DNA of 64,000 bases from Vitellaria paradoxa (lineage: Eukaryota; Streptophyta; Magnoliopsida; Ericales; Sapotaceae), in NCBI GenBank assembly GCA_019916065.1, contig CM034234.1, forward strand, positions 11,251,844 to 11,315,843, in the 5' to 3' direction. Position 1 is the stretch's first letter, and each line of letters starts with the position of its first letter. The position numbers and the translations under genes are program-made. The notes beneath the pieces were generated by a model, which was not told where the DNA came from, made no database searches, and worked only from the letters and a program-made list of their open reading frames with translations. Shown in pieces: positions 23,877-35,935 of this stretch.

Positions 23877-24057
23877 TGTAATTAATTAACGAATATTATT
23901 ATTTGGCAAACTAATTATGTGTACGCATTGGAGAAAATAATTTGCATGTCGAGCACGGGATGAGGAAATTTTGTCATTAGGAGATACTAGGTACCGTTTA
24001 GTAATTCAATTTTGTTGTCATTGTTCAAAATTAGTTAACTCTAATACTGATTATTAC
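23877..24057. other. 3' flank of gene B
   Basis: AT-rich, the presumed 3' UTR of gene B. No further gene. Confidence 0.4.
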
Positions 24058-25050
24058 GGTCCCTGTTTGGTAAAGTTTTCGTTTTCTGTTTTTTTGTTTA
24101 TGTTTTTAAAATTTGGTAAACTCGCAACAGAAACTTGTTTGGTAACTTGTTTATGTTTTTTTGTTTAAAAAAAAAATGAAAACATAAACAGAAAAACATA
24201 AACAGAAAGGTGTTTTCACTCTCGTTTTCTTTTCTGTTGTCAATATTTTGTCAATTTTAAAACTTTGTCTATTTTTATTGCATTAAATAAAAATAAATTA
24301 TTTTATTCAAATATTTTATTAAAATAAGTTATTTTAATAAATAATATAATTAAATTCAATAAATTAAATTAATTATATAAATTATTTTTAATAAATAATA
24401 AAACTAAATTAATTTAATTTAATTTAATTTAATTTAACAATTACTTATTGCTAAATTATCTAAAATAAATATCACAATTAATTTATTTAATTTAATAATT
24501 AAATTAATTTATATAAAATAATTAATAATAAATAATAAATTATATTAATTTTTAATTTAATTTAATAATAATTATTAAATTATTTTAAATAAATATCATA
24601 ATTAAATTAAATTATTTATGATTTAATTAATTTAATTTATATAAAATATATTTTATTAAATTATTTTAACAAATAATTAAACGAATTTATTAATTTAAAA
24701 ATAAATAATTTAATTATTTATCTAATATGAAATATATTTTATTAAATTATTTTTAATAAATAATATAATTTAATATATTTTATATTTATTGAATTAAATG
24801 ATTTTAATAAATAATTTATTTGATGAATTTAATTAATATAATTAATTAAATTAAATTAATATAAAATATATTTTATTAAGTTCTATTAATTTTTTAAAAC
24901 TAATAAAATTAAATATTTTCTAAAATAAAAAATTAATAATTATAAACAAATTTACATTTTTAAACGCAGTTTTAATTTTTATTTCAGGAAAAAATAAACG
25001 ATAACAGAAAAACAACAACAAAAAAATGATAACGTTATTAAACGGGGCCT
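24058..25050. mobile_element. PIF/Harbinger-like non-autonomous element, about 1 kb (copy 1)
   Basis: The left end is of the type GGTCCCTGTTTGGTAAAG. The right end, on the other strand, is AGGCCCCGTTTAATAACG. Both subterminal parts are rich in TTTCTGTTT and AACAGAAA, and the middle is almost pure A/T. It matches 40760-41794 along its length and part of 2590-3043. Exact ends and target duplication are less clear than in the 40.8-kb copy. Confidence 0.7.
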
Positions 25051-26262
25051 ATATGTCTACTTTTTTTCTTTTTTTTTTCTTTTTCTTTTTCTTTTTGTCT
25101 AAAGAGAAAAGTTTTAAACATTGTTGTTATGATTTAAGATGTTGGATTGTTCTTATGATTTAAGATGTTGGATTCACCTCAAATTAAATTAACAGAAGAT
25201 TTTTACGTTTCGAAATAAGTTTCTTCCCTACTATGTCCTAATCATTATCCAAAAAGTGGGCACGATCACTACTATTTTTTTTTTTTTTTTCGGTGGTTTG
25301 ACCCGAATGCATTGATTTTTAATTAGATTGAAGTGATTCTTTCTACTCGAGTTGTTATTGTCTTGCATGAACAAGAGACTAATCTTGTAGACACACAAGT
25401 GCTTTTATTGTCTCAAGTGATAGTTTAAATCATATTTTCGTTAATAACACGATCCACTAACATTAAATACTTGTTTATATGCACTATGGACATTTGTTCT
25501 ATTATATAAATAAAATATTATTTTTTTATTTCCCTAAAATACTTTTCAACCTTTGATCAAATTTAAATTTTTTAAATCAAACAACTTCTAAAATTTATCT
25601 CTAATTAAGTCATTTTGAAAATTTTAAATTTTTAATCATTACATTATTTTAATCTTATGCCCTTAACTAAATTATCTATAGAAGTGATAACCACATATAT
25701 TGCGTGCACATCTCTAGTTATCATAATAAAAAAACACAATAGTTAATTGGTGAAATTATAAGATAAATGAAGTTAATTACTTGATAAAACTTTTATTTTT
25801 TTCACTAATATCTCTTAACCATGAATAATCATTCAAAGCTTAAAATAGGTGTATAAGTAAATTTTTTATTTTCATAAGTTATTTATGTAATTTACCATTT
25901 TATTTTTTTAAATGCCTTTTAACTACCGAAAATGTCTGTCTTTAATTATTTACTATCTATTTAAATACATTTAACTCATAATTACTCATCATTTACATTT
26001 GAAACAATTTTTTAAAAATTTTTTAAATAAAATAAAATTTTAATTAAATATACATATATAGCGTGTGTCTTACTTCTAATTAAAATTGCTAGAACATCCC
26101 TGATTTTGGTAACAAATACAAGAAACTGATATTGTTTTGCCTTCTACCAAAATAAAAAAAAAAATCAAAATCACTATCATTGTCCATCCACCGTAAGTAT
26201 ATCCAAAATAAACATTGTACGTGTGATTAGAAATAACCTAATAATAGTAAAAATTGATGCGG

Positions 26263-26378
26263 AAGGGGGTAGGTCTAGTACAGTGCACCGGATTGTACAC
26301 TTGTGCACCGTTGGATCAAACAGTAACATTTGATCCAACTGGTGCACAGTTCAGCATAGTGCAATGAACCTACCCCTT
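26263..26378. mobile_element. Short foldback element (MITE-like, about 116 bp)
   Basis: The left arm AAGGGGGTAGGTCTAGTACA (with one extra G) pairs with the right arm, which reads AAGGGGTAGGTTCATTGCAC on the other strand. The arms also share TGCACC and GTTGGATCAAA and are almost continuous, giving a near-complete hairpin. Confidence 0.65.
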
Positions 26379-27130
26379 ACTCAAAGCTGATGATGTTCGT
26401 CGAGATTTTAATCATTACCAAATTATGCAAGCATCAAAACAAGATGTGTTAGGCACGTGTGTGTGTTAATTATCGATTGTCACAGTCACTAATCGCAAAC
26501 GTGCACTTTGTAAAATAAATAAATTATATATTTTTTGATATTTTATATAATTAAAATAAAATTTTATAAGTTAAATTTGATTTATTTCGTAACTTAAATT
26601 TTAAAATTTCTATATAATTTGAAATTCAATCCAAACCAATAGAATTTGTTGATAATTTATTATTTTCGTAAATCATTTAAGTAAGTGAACAAATTTATCC
26701 TCATATATCATATTTATCATATTTTCTATTTTCTATTAATATAGTCAATTTAGGATATTTTTCTTAAATCAGATCAATCTAATTCTTAAATTCAAGTTGT
26801 GTTTCAAACATAAAATTTTATTTACCAAATCAAATCAATTCTTTATTTTAAAATGAAACCAATTCTAAGAGAATAATATTTTTAAATGAAGTGTTAGTAT
26901 AACTACTAATAGCAATTATATCATTCTTTTATTTTTTTGAAATAGATACATCATAGGTTTTCAAAGTTTTTTAGTAATTAAGTTTAATATGTAAAATATA
27001 CAACCACCACCATAACATAATTCGGTGCTTGAAAGTATTGAATGAAAAACATTAATCATGTAAATCACACAAAAATTATTATAAATTAGTAATAGAAAAA
27101 CTTTTCTAACTCTGTATTGCGGAAATCCTG

Positions 27131-27260
27131 AATTACCTTCTAACAATATCTTATTAAATAATACAAACTCATAAATATATACAAAAATATATTTAAATTA
27201 CCTTCTAACAATATCTTATTAAATAATACAAGCTCATAAATATATAAAAAATATATTTAA
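27131..27260. repeat. 65-bp tandem duplication
   Basis: AATTACCTTCTAACAATATC starts at 27131 and again at 27196; the two copies are nearly identical. Confidence 0.85.
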
Positions 27261-27769
27261 ACTATTAAATTTTAATCTAATTATCTTTCTGTTCATCAAA
27301 ATTACACCACTCATTTTCACATAACCTGTCATAAATAATAAATTTTCAGCAAGCTATACATATATCATCATTCATTTTGTTTCCCCTTCCTCTTTTACTT
27401 TGCTTCAAACCTTCCACTCAGAACATAGGTCTTAATTAATATGGTAAATCAAAACCAACAAAAAATAATTTTAATTTTTTTTGTCTTTTGGGATTTAATT
27501 AATATATATTCTTTAATTGACTAAATAGAAAGTGTTTGGTATTCCAGTTGGAAATTCTTTAACCTGTCTCAAGACGAAGAAAGTGTATGAGTCAGAAAAG
27601 GAATCCGGCATTGCCCCACGCAATGGGAGATCATCCACAAATGATAAAGAAGAGCATGATGATAAACCAAATTCAAAAACCTTAAATTATGAAAAAAGGT
27701 ACTGATTCCTTTCTGGAGAGGAAATTAACCCAAAGGAAACCTCACAGACAAACCCTTTCTCTCTCACTG

Positions 27770-27776
27770 TATAAAA
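27770..27776 (+). promoter_or_regulatory. TATA box of gene C
   Basis: TATAAAA follows a CT-rich stretch and lies about 100 bp upstream of the ATG at 27877, a normal spacing for a plant TATA box plus 5' UTR. Confidence 0.55.
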
Positions 27777-27876
27777 AGAGATAGAGAGACATCTCTTCCA
27801 TTTCATGAGCCAAGCACTCTAATATCTTTGACAATCATTTTCCCACGCTAATTAAGATATTCCATAGAAGAGGATA

Positions 27877-29869
27877 ATGACAACTCCAGCAAATGCCAGT
27901 GCTGCATCCCCGGCTTCCATTGAAGACTTTGAACCTTTCTCAAAATTGCAGAAAGATCCGGAAGGGCATGATATTTTGGTGCTCCAAGTCCCTGGTATTA
28001 TATATATATATATATATATACCTTCTATATATCAAACCCTTAATTTATTCACAACACCGATGTACTAAAATATTTGATGATATCTTGTGTGTTTCGTATC
28101 CTCAACTTACTTCAAACATATTGTCTTCTTTCAGACAATATTTTTGTCTTATACATTTTTTTTTTCCAACTAAAATTTGATTAATTTTATTTTATTTTAT
28201 TTTTTGGTTTGGTAATTTTTTGAAAGTTGACTCATTTTGTCAGCACACGATTTTTTTTTTTAATTTTTACGTGTTTCTTTTGGTTTTTTCAAATAAGAAA
28301 TGCGAAGTTACTAAACAAAAAAATAAGTAGATCAAATTTTAATGAAAAAATCATATAAGACAAAAAATTGAGGATTAACTAATAAAACCAATATTTAAAT
28401 AATTAAAATTCTCCTTGTTTTTTAAACTTTCTAATATTTCACCTATGTTTTCCTTCCAAAATTATTTTTGCTAGTCTAATCTAAGGGATTATGAAGCTAG
28501 TATTTATAGTTTTTTTTTTTTAACAGGAAATTTCTATGTTTTTCGGGGACCTATACGCGTGCGCGCGTGAGTGTGTGTGTGTGTGTGTTTGTGTTTTGAT
28601 TCCTGTTTGGATTTGTGTGATGGTTTGCAGTGTTAATTGAGGGAATCCATTGGTTGTATTTATGAATTTGTCATTAAACCTGGTAACCCTAAAACTGGCC
28701 AAAGGATTGTTCAGTTTGATTTTGGGGTTGGGGTGTAAAGCAGTTCATTCCCACTTCTTTTAAGAAATAAAAAAAGTGGGGCATGTTTTGCCCAAATTTT
28801 GATATTTCCTAATTTAACATTGCTAATTTATAATTAATGAGTGTTGGACAAAAAGATTAATATCACACCACTCATGCATGCTAGAATATGGTTTTTAAAA
28901 ATAGTGATCGCGTAACGAGAACAAAAAAAAAAAAAAAATAATGGAAATTTTAATGGGTATTAAGAAATTCTGTAATTAACTATAATGAAAAATAATGGGA
29001 ATATTGAAAAATAAAAGGGAAGAATTCGAATATGTTATGTAGTGGCTGATTTTCAAAATTATGATTAATATAAATTTAATAGAAAAATTCACTATAATTT
29101 ATCAATCTAAATGGAGAACTCCAATAATTTGATACATAATATATTTGAAGTAAAAAGAAAACTCCTAGTTGCATAGCAATGTTATACCCAATTCAAATTG
29201 GTGCTATAAGGAAAAGTAAGGGAGAGAGGAAAAGAAAAGGTGAGGTAAAAATCATGGAAATATGTTTTAATCTCATTCATCCTTGAAATCACCTTATTAT
29301 AACTACACTCCATGCCAAGGTTGTTTTCATTTTAGTGAATGAAAATTTTACCCAGACGTGATGATCAGTTTCTCTCTCTCTCTCTCTCTTTCTCTTTTTT
29401 TTTTTTTCTTCTTCTTCTTCTGTTGGTGATAGATTTCAAGAGAGAGCAAATGAAGGTCCATGTTAGCAGCCGTGGTGTACTAAAGATCACCGGAGAACGC
29501 CCACTGGATTCCTTTAAACGGAGACGATTTTCCAAGACATTCGACATTCCAAAGGACTGCGACACGAGTAGAATTCGCGCAAAGTTGATACATTCCGGCG
29601 ATCTTCACGTTGTAATGCCCAAGAAAACTACTCCACCCACGGACCAAGATCAAGCCACTACTCCACCAGTTAAACCACCTGCAGCAGAGGAGACTATGGC
29701 GGCACCGGTCATTCCGGTGCCGAGATGGGATTGGAAGGTGGTGGCGGCGGCGGCGGCGGTGGTGGTGGTGATTGTGGTGGTGGCGGTGGCTCTTGGTTCG
29801 TATGCAGCACACAAGTATAGGTCTCCAGTTGTTGGCCCCAGCCATTCTAGTTATTCTTCAGATCTGTAA
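27877..29869 (+). CDS. RTM2-like small-HSP-domain membrane protein, gene C
   Basis: Exon 1 is 27877-27994 and exon 2 is 29433-29869, giving 184 residues. The GT-AG intron of 1438 bp splits an aspartate codon at the same place as in gene B. Exon 1 ends DILVLQVPG. Exon 2 gives DFKREQMKVHVS, LKITGERPL, RFSKTFDIPKDC and LHVVMPKKT, then a Pro/Thr/Gln-rich linker longer than in gene B, a very hydrophobic helix of V and A at about residues 141-165, and a Ser-rich tail. The helix is encoded by a GYN-type trinucleotide run (29743-29790). The intron has (AT)n directly after the donor site and a GT/GC-alternating tract at about 28553-28590. It is likely a membrane-anchored small-HSP-domain protein of the RTM2-like family, with its specific role unknown. 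It is the last of the three tandem copies. Confidence 0.87.
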
Positions 29870-30569
29870 GTGTTTGAGATGAAAATGGCGGTTTAAATGG
29901 GAAATTAAGGGAAATGCAAAGGACGGTTTGTAACTAATTTCAGTTTCCAATTCTTTTCGGGTTTGATTTTTTTTTTTATTTTTTTTAAAGGCAATTGTTT
30001 GAGCATCAAAACTTAAGGATTTGAGGATGTCCTCCATGAAGTAGAAAGTATATGGAAGATGGACCAATCTAATGTAAAAATAAAGAACTTAGCAAAGAAT
30101 GTAAAGGGTGTGCGTGGTGTGATTTGACTTATATTAAGTTAATTTTTGTATGAATATAATTATATGCTCTCTACTAGTCCTCTAATTAAAAATTAACGTG
30201 AACACCTTACATTAAAAGAAATTTACCTCTCCACATATTGAGTTAATACTATTTATTAAAAATTTTGAGACTTAACTTAATTGATAAAATTTTGAATTCA
30301 TTCTCCAGTAATCACTACTTTGAATCACTTCAGGGAGGTTTATCAGTCGTTAATTTCAGGACCCAAAAAATAAGTCGAGGTACGCATAAACTAACTCACA
30401 TATCTTAAGATATTAAATAATAATAATAATAATACTATTTATTAAAAAGTAATAGATGAAAAAAAACTAATGCGAATACAGCATGGTGTCACCAATTGAT
30501 TACCAAAACTCCTTATTTTATATATATATATATGTATATAGCTGCACTTCTGATGCTTGCTGTAAAAAT
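29870..30569. other. Convergent intergenic region between gene C and P1
   Basis: Gene C (+) and P1 (-) point towards each other across this about 700-bp AT-rich stretch. It should hold both 3' UTRs; no gene is seen. Confidence 0.5.
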
Positions 30570-31649
30570 TTAGTTTACAAGTGTTGAGATCCCACGAAGT
30601 GGTCCGTAGGCCACTGGGGCGGGTGATGGAGCTCCAGCCTCAACGGCGATCGCAAGCTTCTGGGCATGATCGGCGCAATGCCTCCCTACACCGCAAATGT
30701 ACCATCTTTTACCAGGAGTTGCGAGGGTGATCACGTCATGGCCAGAGGTTAGTCCCCCACTGGTCGGAACAGTGCAAGTGTTGAAGCCCACACCGTCCAC
30801 TTTGTACACGTTATGAGCACCCTCCGTGTAGTTAAAAACTGCCCAAAAAAGAATAATGGAACGGTAAATTCCTAAATGGAATAAGGTTTAATTTGACTGA
30901 TATAGTGTGTAAGATGAAGGGGCTGTTTGGAATTTCAATTTTTAATAATTTTTGGCTCTTTTTTTTTTTTTTGTCAAAAGTTAGTAGTTGAAATTTTTAG
31001 TGTATTTGGTAAAATAAGTAGCAACTTTTTGATAGTTGATAAAAATTTTGATAATTTTCGATAATTTTGTATGTTTGATTATCATTATTGGGTAGAAAAA
31101 AAAAAGTAAAATTTAGTATTTTATCAAATACCCAAATTTAAAAGTTAGTAGTTTTATACTAAAAGTTAAGTATCCAAAGATCTCAAACAGTACCCAATTA
31201 ATTGTATTTGAAATTGAGACTTTAAGACAGTAGATATTAATAATTTTCATCTCCAATATAAGGGTATAAAAATAATTAGTCATTAGGGGAAACGATAGGT
31301 CTAGTGATCATTACAACACTGAGAGTGAAATTGCATGCACAACTGAATGGGTAGTTTTGAAATCATTTTTTTTTTTTTTACACAAAATATTTGATTTAGA
31401 GAATAATTTAATCAGAAGCATTAAAAACAAAAACAAAAACAAAAACAAAAATATTTGATTTAGTGGATCTAATTTACCTAGTGTGTCTCCAACTTGGAAG
31501 ACTTTATTCTTTGCCCAAGCTTGGTAATCGAAATCAATGGTCCAGCCATAGGAGTCTCCCACCCAATATTCAGTGGCCGTGGTGAGATCAGGAAGAAGAA
31601 TGACAGCGAGGATGGCAAGGAAGAAGATGAGAGACTTGTTAGAAGCCAT
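30570..31649 (-). CDS. Phytocyanin P1 (blue copper protein)
   Basis: Exon 1 is 31478-31649 and exon 2 is 30570-30838, giving 146 residues. The 639-bp GT-AG intron splits a valine codon. The protein has a signal peptide (about residues 1-25), then TEYWVGDSYGW typical of phytocyanins, and a plastocyanin-like domain. Predicted copper ligands by family alignment are His66, Cys106, His111 and Gln117, with a disulfide Cys79-Cys112. Glutamine as the axial ligand is the stellacyanin-type choice, unlike the methionine in P2 and P3. The tail after the domain is short (SPAPVAYGPL...) and lacks the hydrophobic GPI-attachment signal its two paralogues have, so P1 is probably secreted rather than anchored. 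Phytocyanins are extracellular electron-transfer proteins. Confidence 0.9.
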
Positions 31650-31749
31650 TAGAGCTCTTGATTCACTTTGAAAATGTTGTAACTTTTTTGCTTCAATGAG
31701 CTCTGATGGCTTACTCTGAATGATACAATGTAATTAGGGGACTGGAGGT

Positions 31750-31850
31750 TCTATTTATACTGATTTTTGGCCACAAATTGTTCACAAAAATGGCTTGAAA
31801 AATGACAAATAACCGGCCAAGATCGGCATCCACGCGCACGCGTTTATGAA
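31750..31850 (-). promoter_or_regulatory. Proximal promoter block shared by P1, P2 and P3
   Basis: From the TATA box outward, the + strand reads TATACTGATTTTTGG, then TTCACAAAAATGGCTTGAAA, then ACCGGCC, then GGCATC and a CGCG-rich end. The same order occurs upstream of P2 (35830-35935) and, partly, of P3 (46445-46550). Confidence 0.6.
31752..31759 (-). promoter_or_regulatory. TATA box of P1
   Basis: TATAAATA on the minus strand lies about 103 bp upstream of the ATG at 31649. Confidence 0.55.
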
Positions 31851-34587
31851 ACTTTGGGTTCTACGAGTGCATGAGAAATTTTGGTGGCAGCTGGTTTGGT
31901 TTGGGAAAGAATAAGGAAATTTAAATAAATAAATAAATCGAGAAATATCGTCAAAAGCAATGCATGTCACATGTACAGAATGTCGTCTTATGTTTTACTC
32001 TATTATTATTATTATTATTATTATTAGTCTTAGTGTGGGGCAAGGGTAGAGGAGGAAATCGTTAACTCCACATATATAGGTTTCTCCTTCGATTTGGTGA
32101 CTTTTGTCACTATCTCAATCTGTTAATTGAGCAGGCTAACAAGCTTTGATATTTCTTTCTATTACATTATTTATATGTGTTTTGTCCTTCATTTGAAGCA
32201 TTAAATTTTATAACAAAAATCTCTAAAAATTAGAAATTTTTTATCTCATTATATAAATTATTAAAACATAATTTTTATAAATTTTTATTATTTTTGTCAC
32301 TTCAAAAATATCCATATACATATAGATATCGTCAAAAGTAAGAAAAAAAAAATCATAACTCTACCTTGCATTATATATATATATATATATAATCACTGCG
32401 TTGTTAAGTTGGTTTAAAAAAAAATAATAATGGGTGTAATGATGATGCTCACAATGATGCAAATAAAAAAAGACAACAAAATTTAAAGCCGTTGTGTAAA
32501 TGGCTGCCTTTTACACTATTGCCCATCATTTTCCAGAGAATGCTATCGTTACACCAAGTGCTTGTTATATATATAATTCAATATAACTACTGTTGATAAA
32601 ATATTAGGACTTTATTTTGGTTGGGAGACATAAAACAACTAATATGATCTAGCCTCAGGTTTGGGTTATTGGATTAAAAATAGGCTTAAAATTTAAGCAT
32701 GGAATTCATTGTTAGTGTGTTAATTATGCATGTTCTTGCTTTATATAGGTTTTGTGTAGTGATTAGTTTAGGGTTGTTGAATGTTAAATTTGTATGTCTT
32801 TAAATTCTTTTAGGGTTGCATGTAAAAGCCATTATCATGAAGTTTATAATAACAATAAATATTATACAATGATGAACATGATAATGGTGATGAGTGAGTA
32901 TGATTAAGTGATAGAAATGGATGGATGGTTGGGTGGTTGGGCAAGGGTAGTGCATGAACGTGATAGTGATGAGCAATGGTGGTGGCTGGTGATAGTAGCG
33001 GCCTGCTATTTATTTTTATATTTTCTCTCTCCACATTTTTTTTTGTTTACTCTGTTATATCATGAGGGCATGAAAAATTAAAAATATGAGAAGAGGGAAA
33101 TGACCGATCTTACATTTTGTTGAAATAAGAATTTCTTGGAAATAAGTACTTCCATTTTGCATAAATAAAACAAATGAAAGTAAGCTGTGAAAATTAACGT
33201 TTATTTCAACTTAATTTTTTGCACCAAATGTAGCCTAAAAGCAATGATTTAGCTATATATAAATCATCAACGTGGATTCATAAATTGAAATGAGAGGGAC
33301 TATTTTAAAGAGTTAGATAGCTTGCATGCTAGACTTTCCTTGTATTAAAAAAAAAATTAATTGTATGCTTGTAATAATCAAAAATCAAATAAATTTAATT
33401 TAATACTTTTTTGTTGGAAAAATTTTAAAAATTAAGGATTAAAAAAATTTATGGGATAATTAGTAAAATTTTTCAATGCTTTTTCAAAATTTTAATTATT
33501 TCATATAAGGATTTAAAGTGAATTAGTTAAAAATTTAACTGAAACAAAACCCTGTTATTGTTTCACTTGAAAATATAATATATGTATAAGGGTAATATAA
33601 GTAGAATTAAAAAAATCAATTTACGACTTACAAGCAATAGTAGTAGTCCAGATTCAAATTCATTCTCCTTCTCACATCTCCTTTTATATATGCACGCGCG
33701 CGCGTGTGATCTTAATTACACTAATTAAACAAAAAAAAGAACAATAAAATTAAATTTTGATAGCTGTTGCATGTATATGAATTTTGCATTCCTGATGAGA
33801 GGTTGATTAACAAGCAATTAAATACTTTTTCTCGAAATTAAAACGCTTTTATTGTACAAAGTACACCAAACCCCTGAGAAGTTGAAGAAAAACCCGGCCC
33901 GGCCCGCTAATAAAATTTAGGTGGGAAGTGATCTTTAATTAATTTATAATGATTTTGTTTGTTACTGAGGTTAGGCAAACAGAGGAGGACGTTATATCTA
34001 TATATTATATATATTAATTATATGAAGTGAAGGATCAATTTTGAGAGGCATTGCTAGAGAACAACTTTTGAACCCGACTTTGGGTGAGTTTAGAGTAAGA
34101 TAAATTGAGATAAATTGAGAGTTCGTAATGCATATAGTGAAAGAAAAAAAGTTAATGTGATATAAGGTTAACAGAGATTTATAGAGATTTTTGGAGTTTA
34201 TTTGCAACCAAACTCACCCTTTGAGTTCTACACATTGCGGTCCAGTTATAATTGTGTTTCGTAGATTATCATCTGGGTAAATTATCATCTTTGCCCAAAA
34301 AAACAAAAAAATTGTACTTAATAAAATAAAATATTAATAAAAACATCCTATAAAACCATAAAGAGTAATTCCATATTATTCAGCTTGAAAGTATAATAAA
34401 GAATAAATCTATAAATGGAGCATGATACATAATAAAATACATGCTAAAATAGATTCAAAACAAGTCTACCTGAATAATGTTGAAATTAATTAAATGCACG
34501 GGGACAGTCCAGTTGACCATTTATGACTACCAAAACAAAGCTCTTTATTTGAAAAGTACTAAAATCTCATTTGTAACGTATATGTCA
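31851..34587. other. Intergenic region between P1 and P2
   Basis: No gene is supported. It contains (ATT)n at about 32003-32026, TA runs near 32370 and 32563, and a GC-alternating tract GCACGCGCGCGCGTGTG at about 33691-33707. Confidence 0.5.
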
Positions 34588-35718
34588 TCAACCCATGATA
34601 ATCATAGATGCAGCCAGAGTCGATACAGTTGCTGCTGCTGCTGCTGCGAAAATTGTATATTGAGAAATAGAAATTCCAGGAGCTGAGCTCGAAGGTGGTG
34701 CTGAAGCTACACCCTCAACGTTGATGACAAGCTTCATGCTATGCGCAATGCAATGATTCGCCACACTGCAAATATACCACTTCTTCCCAGGAGCCGCCAG
34801 GGTCACTACATCGTGCCCGGTGGTCAGTCCCTGGCCGGGTGGAGCAACGCAGTTGTTGAACCCATTACCGTCCACTATGACCACATCGTGTTTGCCTTGA
34901 GTGTAGTTAAAAACTGCCCCCAAAATAATAATAGTAATAAGTTAAAAAGAAAAAAAGAGAGAGAGATTGACTTGTACTGTGCATGTGCAGACAAATTTTT
35001 GAACGAGTTAGGAAATTTAAGAAAATTGACGGAAATTAGTGGATTTGGACAATTTGAGGTCTAACTTTGAATATGTAAAAAATTATGAGACCTATAAAAC
35101 TTTTTTGCAAAGGGAATTTTGGATATAACAGTATGGCAACTTGGATTTAACGGGTTGAATCCATTTTCAAGACTTAAAAAAGAACAATTTTTCTAGTTTT
35201 GTTTTCTAATTTTCGTATGAAAAGTTAGAGTTTATCGTTTTCGATTGCATCGTAAAAAGTATTTCAATGCACAAAATTTTTACTTTATTTGAACAGATAA
35301 TATATAGAGTTTTAATTCCAACAATTTAGAAAAGTTAACGTATGTAGTCTTATTTTTAATAAATGTGAAAGAATATTTCTAAAAAGAAAGTATATGCTCA
35401 ATTTGGTATTCTGAAAAATAAATTTATTTATTTTAGTTATTTTATTGTCTCATGTTACATTAATTTAAAAAAAATAATGTGGAATGCCAAAAGAGTGCCA
35501 ATATTTAGTGTGAAACTCAAATGGAATTCAAGCTAAATTTTACCGAGTGTGTCTCCAACTTGGAAAACTTTATCCTTTGCCCAGATTTGGTAATCGTAGT
35601 CAAGGGTCCAACCAACGGAGTCTCCCACCCAATACTCCTTAGCCATGGTGATTGTAGGAAGAACAACTGCAAGCGTGGCAACCATAAGGATGATCACAAG
35701 AGGCTTGTAAGACGCCAT
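34588..35718 (-). CDS. Phytocyanin P2 (blue copper protein, predicted GPI-anchored)
   Basis: Exon 1 is 35544-35718 and exon 2 is 34588-34913, giving 166 residues; the 630-bp GT-AG intron sits exactly as in P1 and P3. I chose the ATG at 35718 because MASYKP starts a normal signal peptide and matches P3. An in-frame ATG 21 codons upstream would add a polar stretch before it. The mature part starts KEYWVGDSVGW. Predicted copper ligands are His67, Cys107, His112 and Met118, with a disulfide Cys80-Cys113. The tail has a Ser/Pro-rich spacer (SAPPSSSAPG) and a hydrophobic end of A, V, T, I and M, the usual GPI signal. Part of that end is encoded by a GCT/GCA run at 34631-34650. It should be an extracellular, plasma-membrane-anchored redox protein. 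Confidence 0.9.
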
Positions 35719-35831
35719 TGCATTGCAAGGAACTCCTAACAGACTTTGAAATTTCTTGAATTTGTTTCCGAAGGAGCTCAATTAATGGATGATCACTTCT
35801 TGATTGTGCATTGTGCGGAGTCCTTAAGGGT

Positions 35832-35935
35832 CCTTTTATACTGATATTTTGTCTAGAAAATGTTCATCAAAATGCCTCGAAACATGTGAAACAGGCCGTG
35901 GTAGGCATCACACCCCATTGTTTACGCGTATGTAC
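35832..35935 (-). promoter_or_regulatory. TATA box and shared promoter block of P2
   Basis: TATAAAAGG on the minus strand (35832-35840) is followed further upstream by the shared block with AAAATGCCTCGAAACATG, AGGCCGTGGTAGGCATCAC and a CGCG end on the + strand. TATAAAAGGACCC is identical in P3. Confidence 0.6.

Larger units (their letters stand above)
25051..27760. other. Intergenic region between RTM2-like genes B and C
   Basis: AT-rich, with no supported gene. It holds a small foldback MITE at 26263-26378, a 65-bp tandem duplication at 27131-27260, and long A/T tracts. Confidence 0.5.

Noticed and set aside
35719..35781. Longer start for phytocyanin P2, 21 codons upstream
   Set aside because: It would put a polar, basic stretch before the signal peptide, and P1 and P3 start at the equivalent of 35718.
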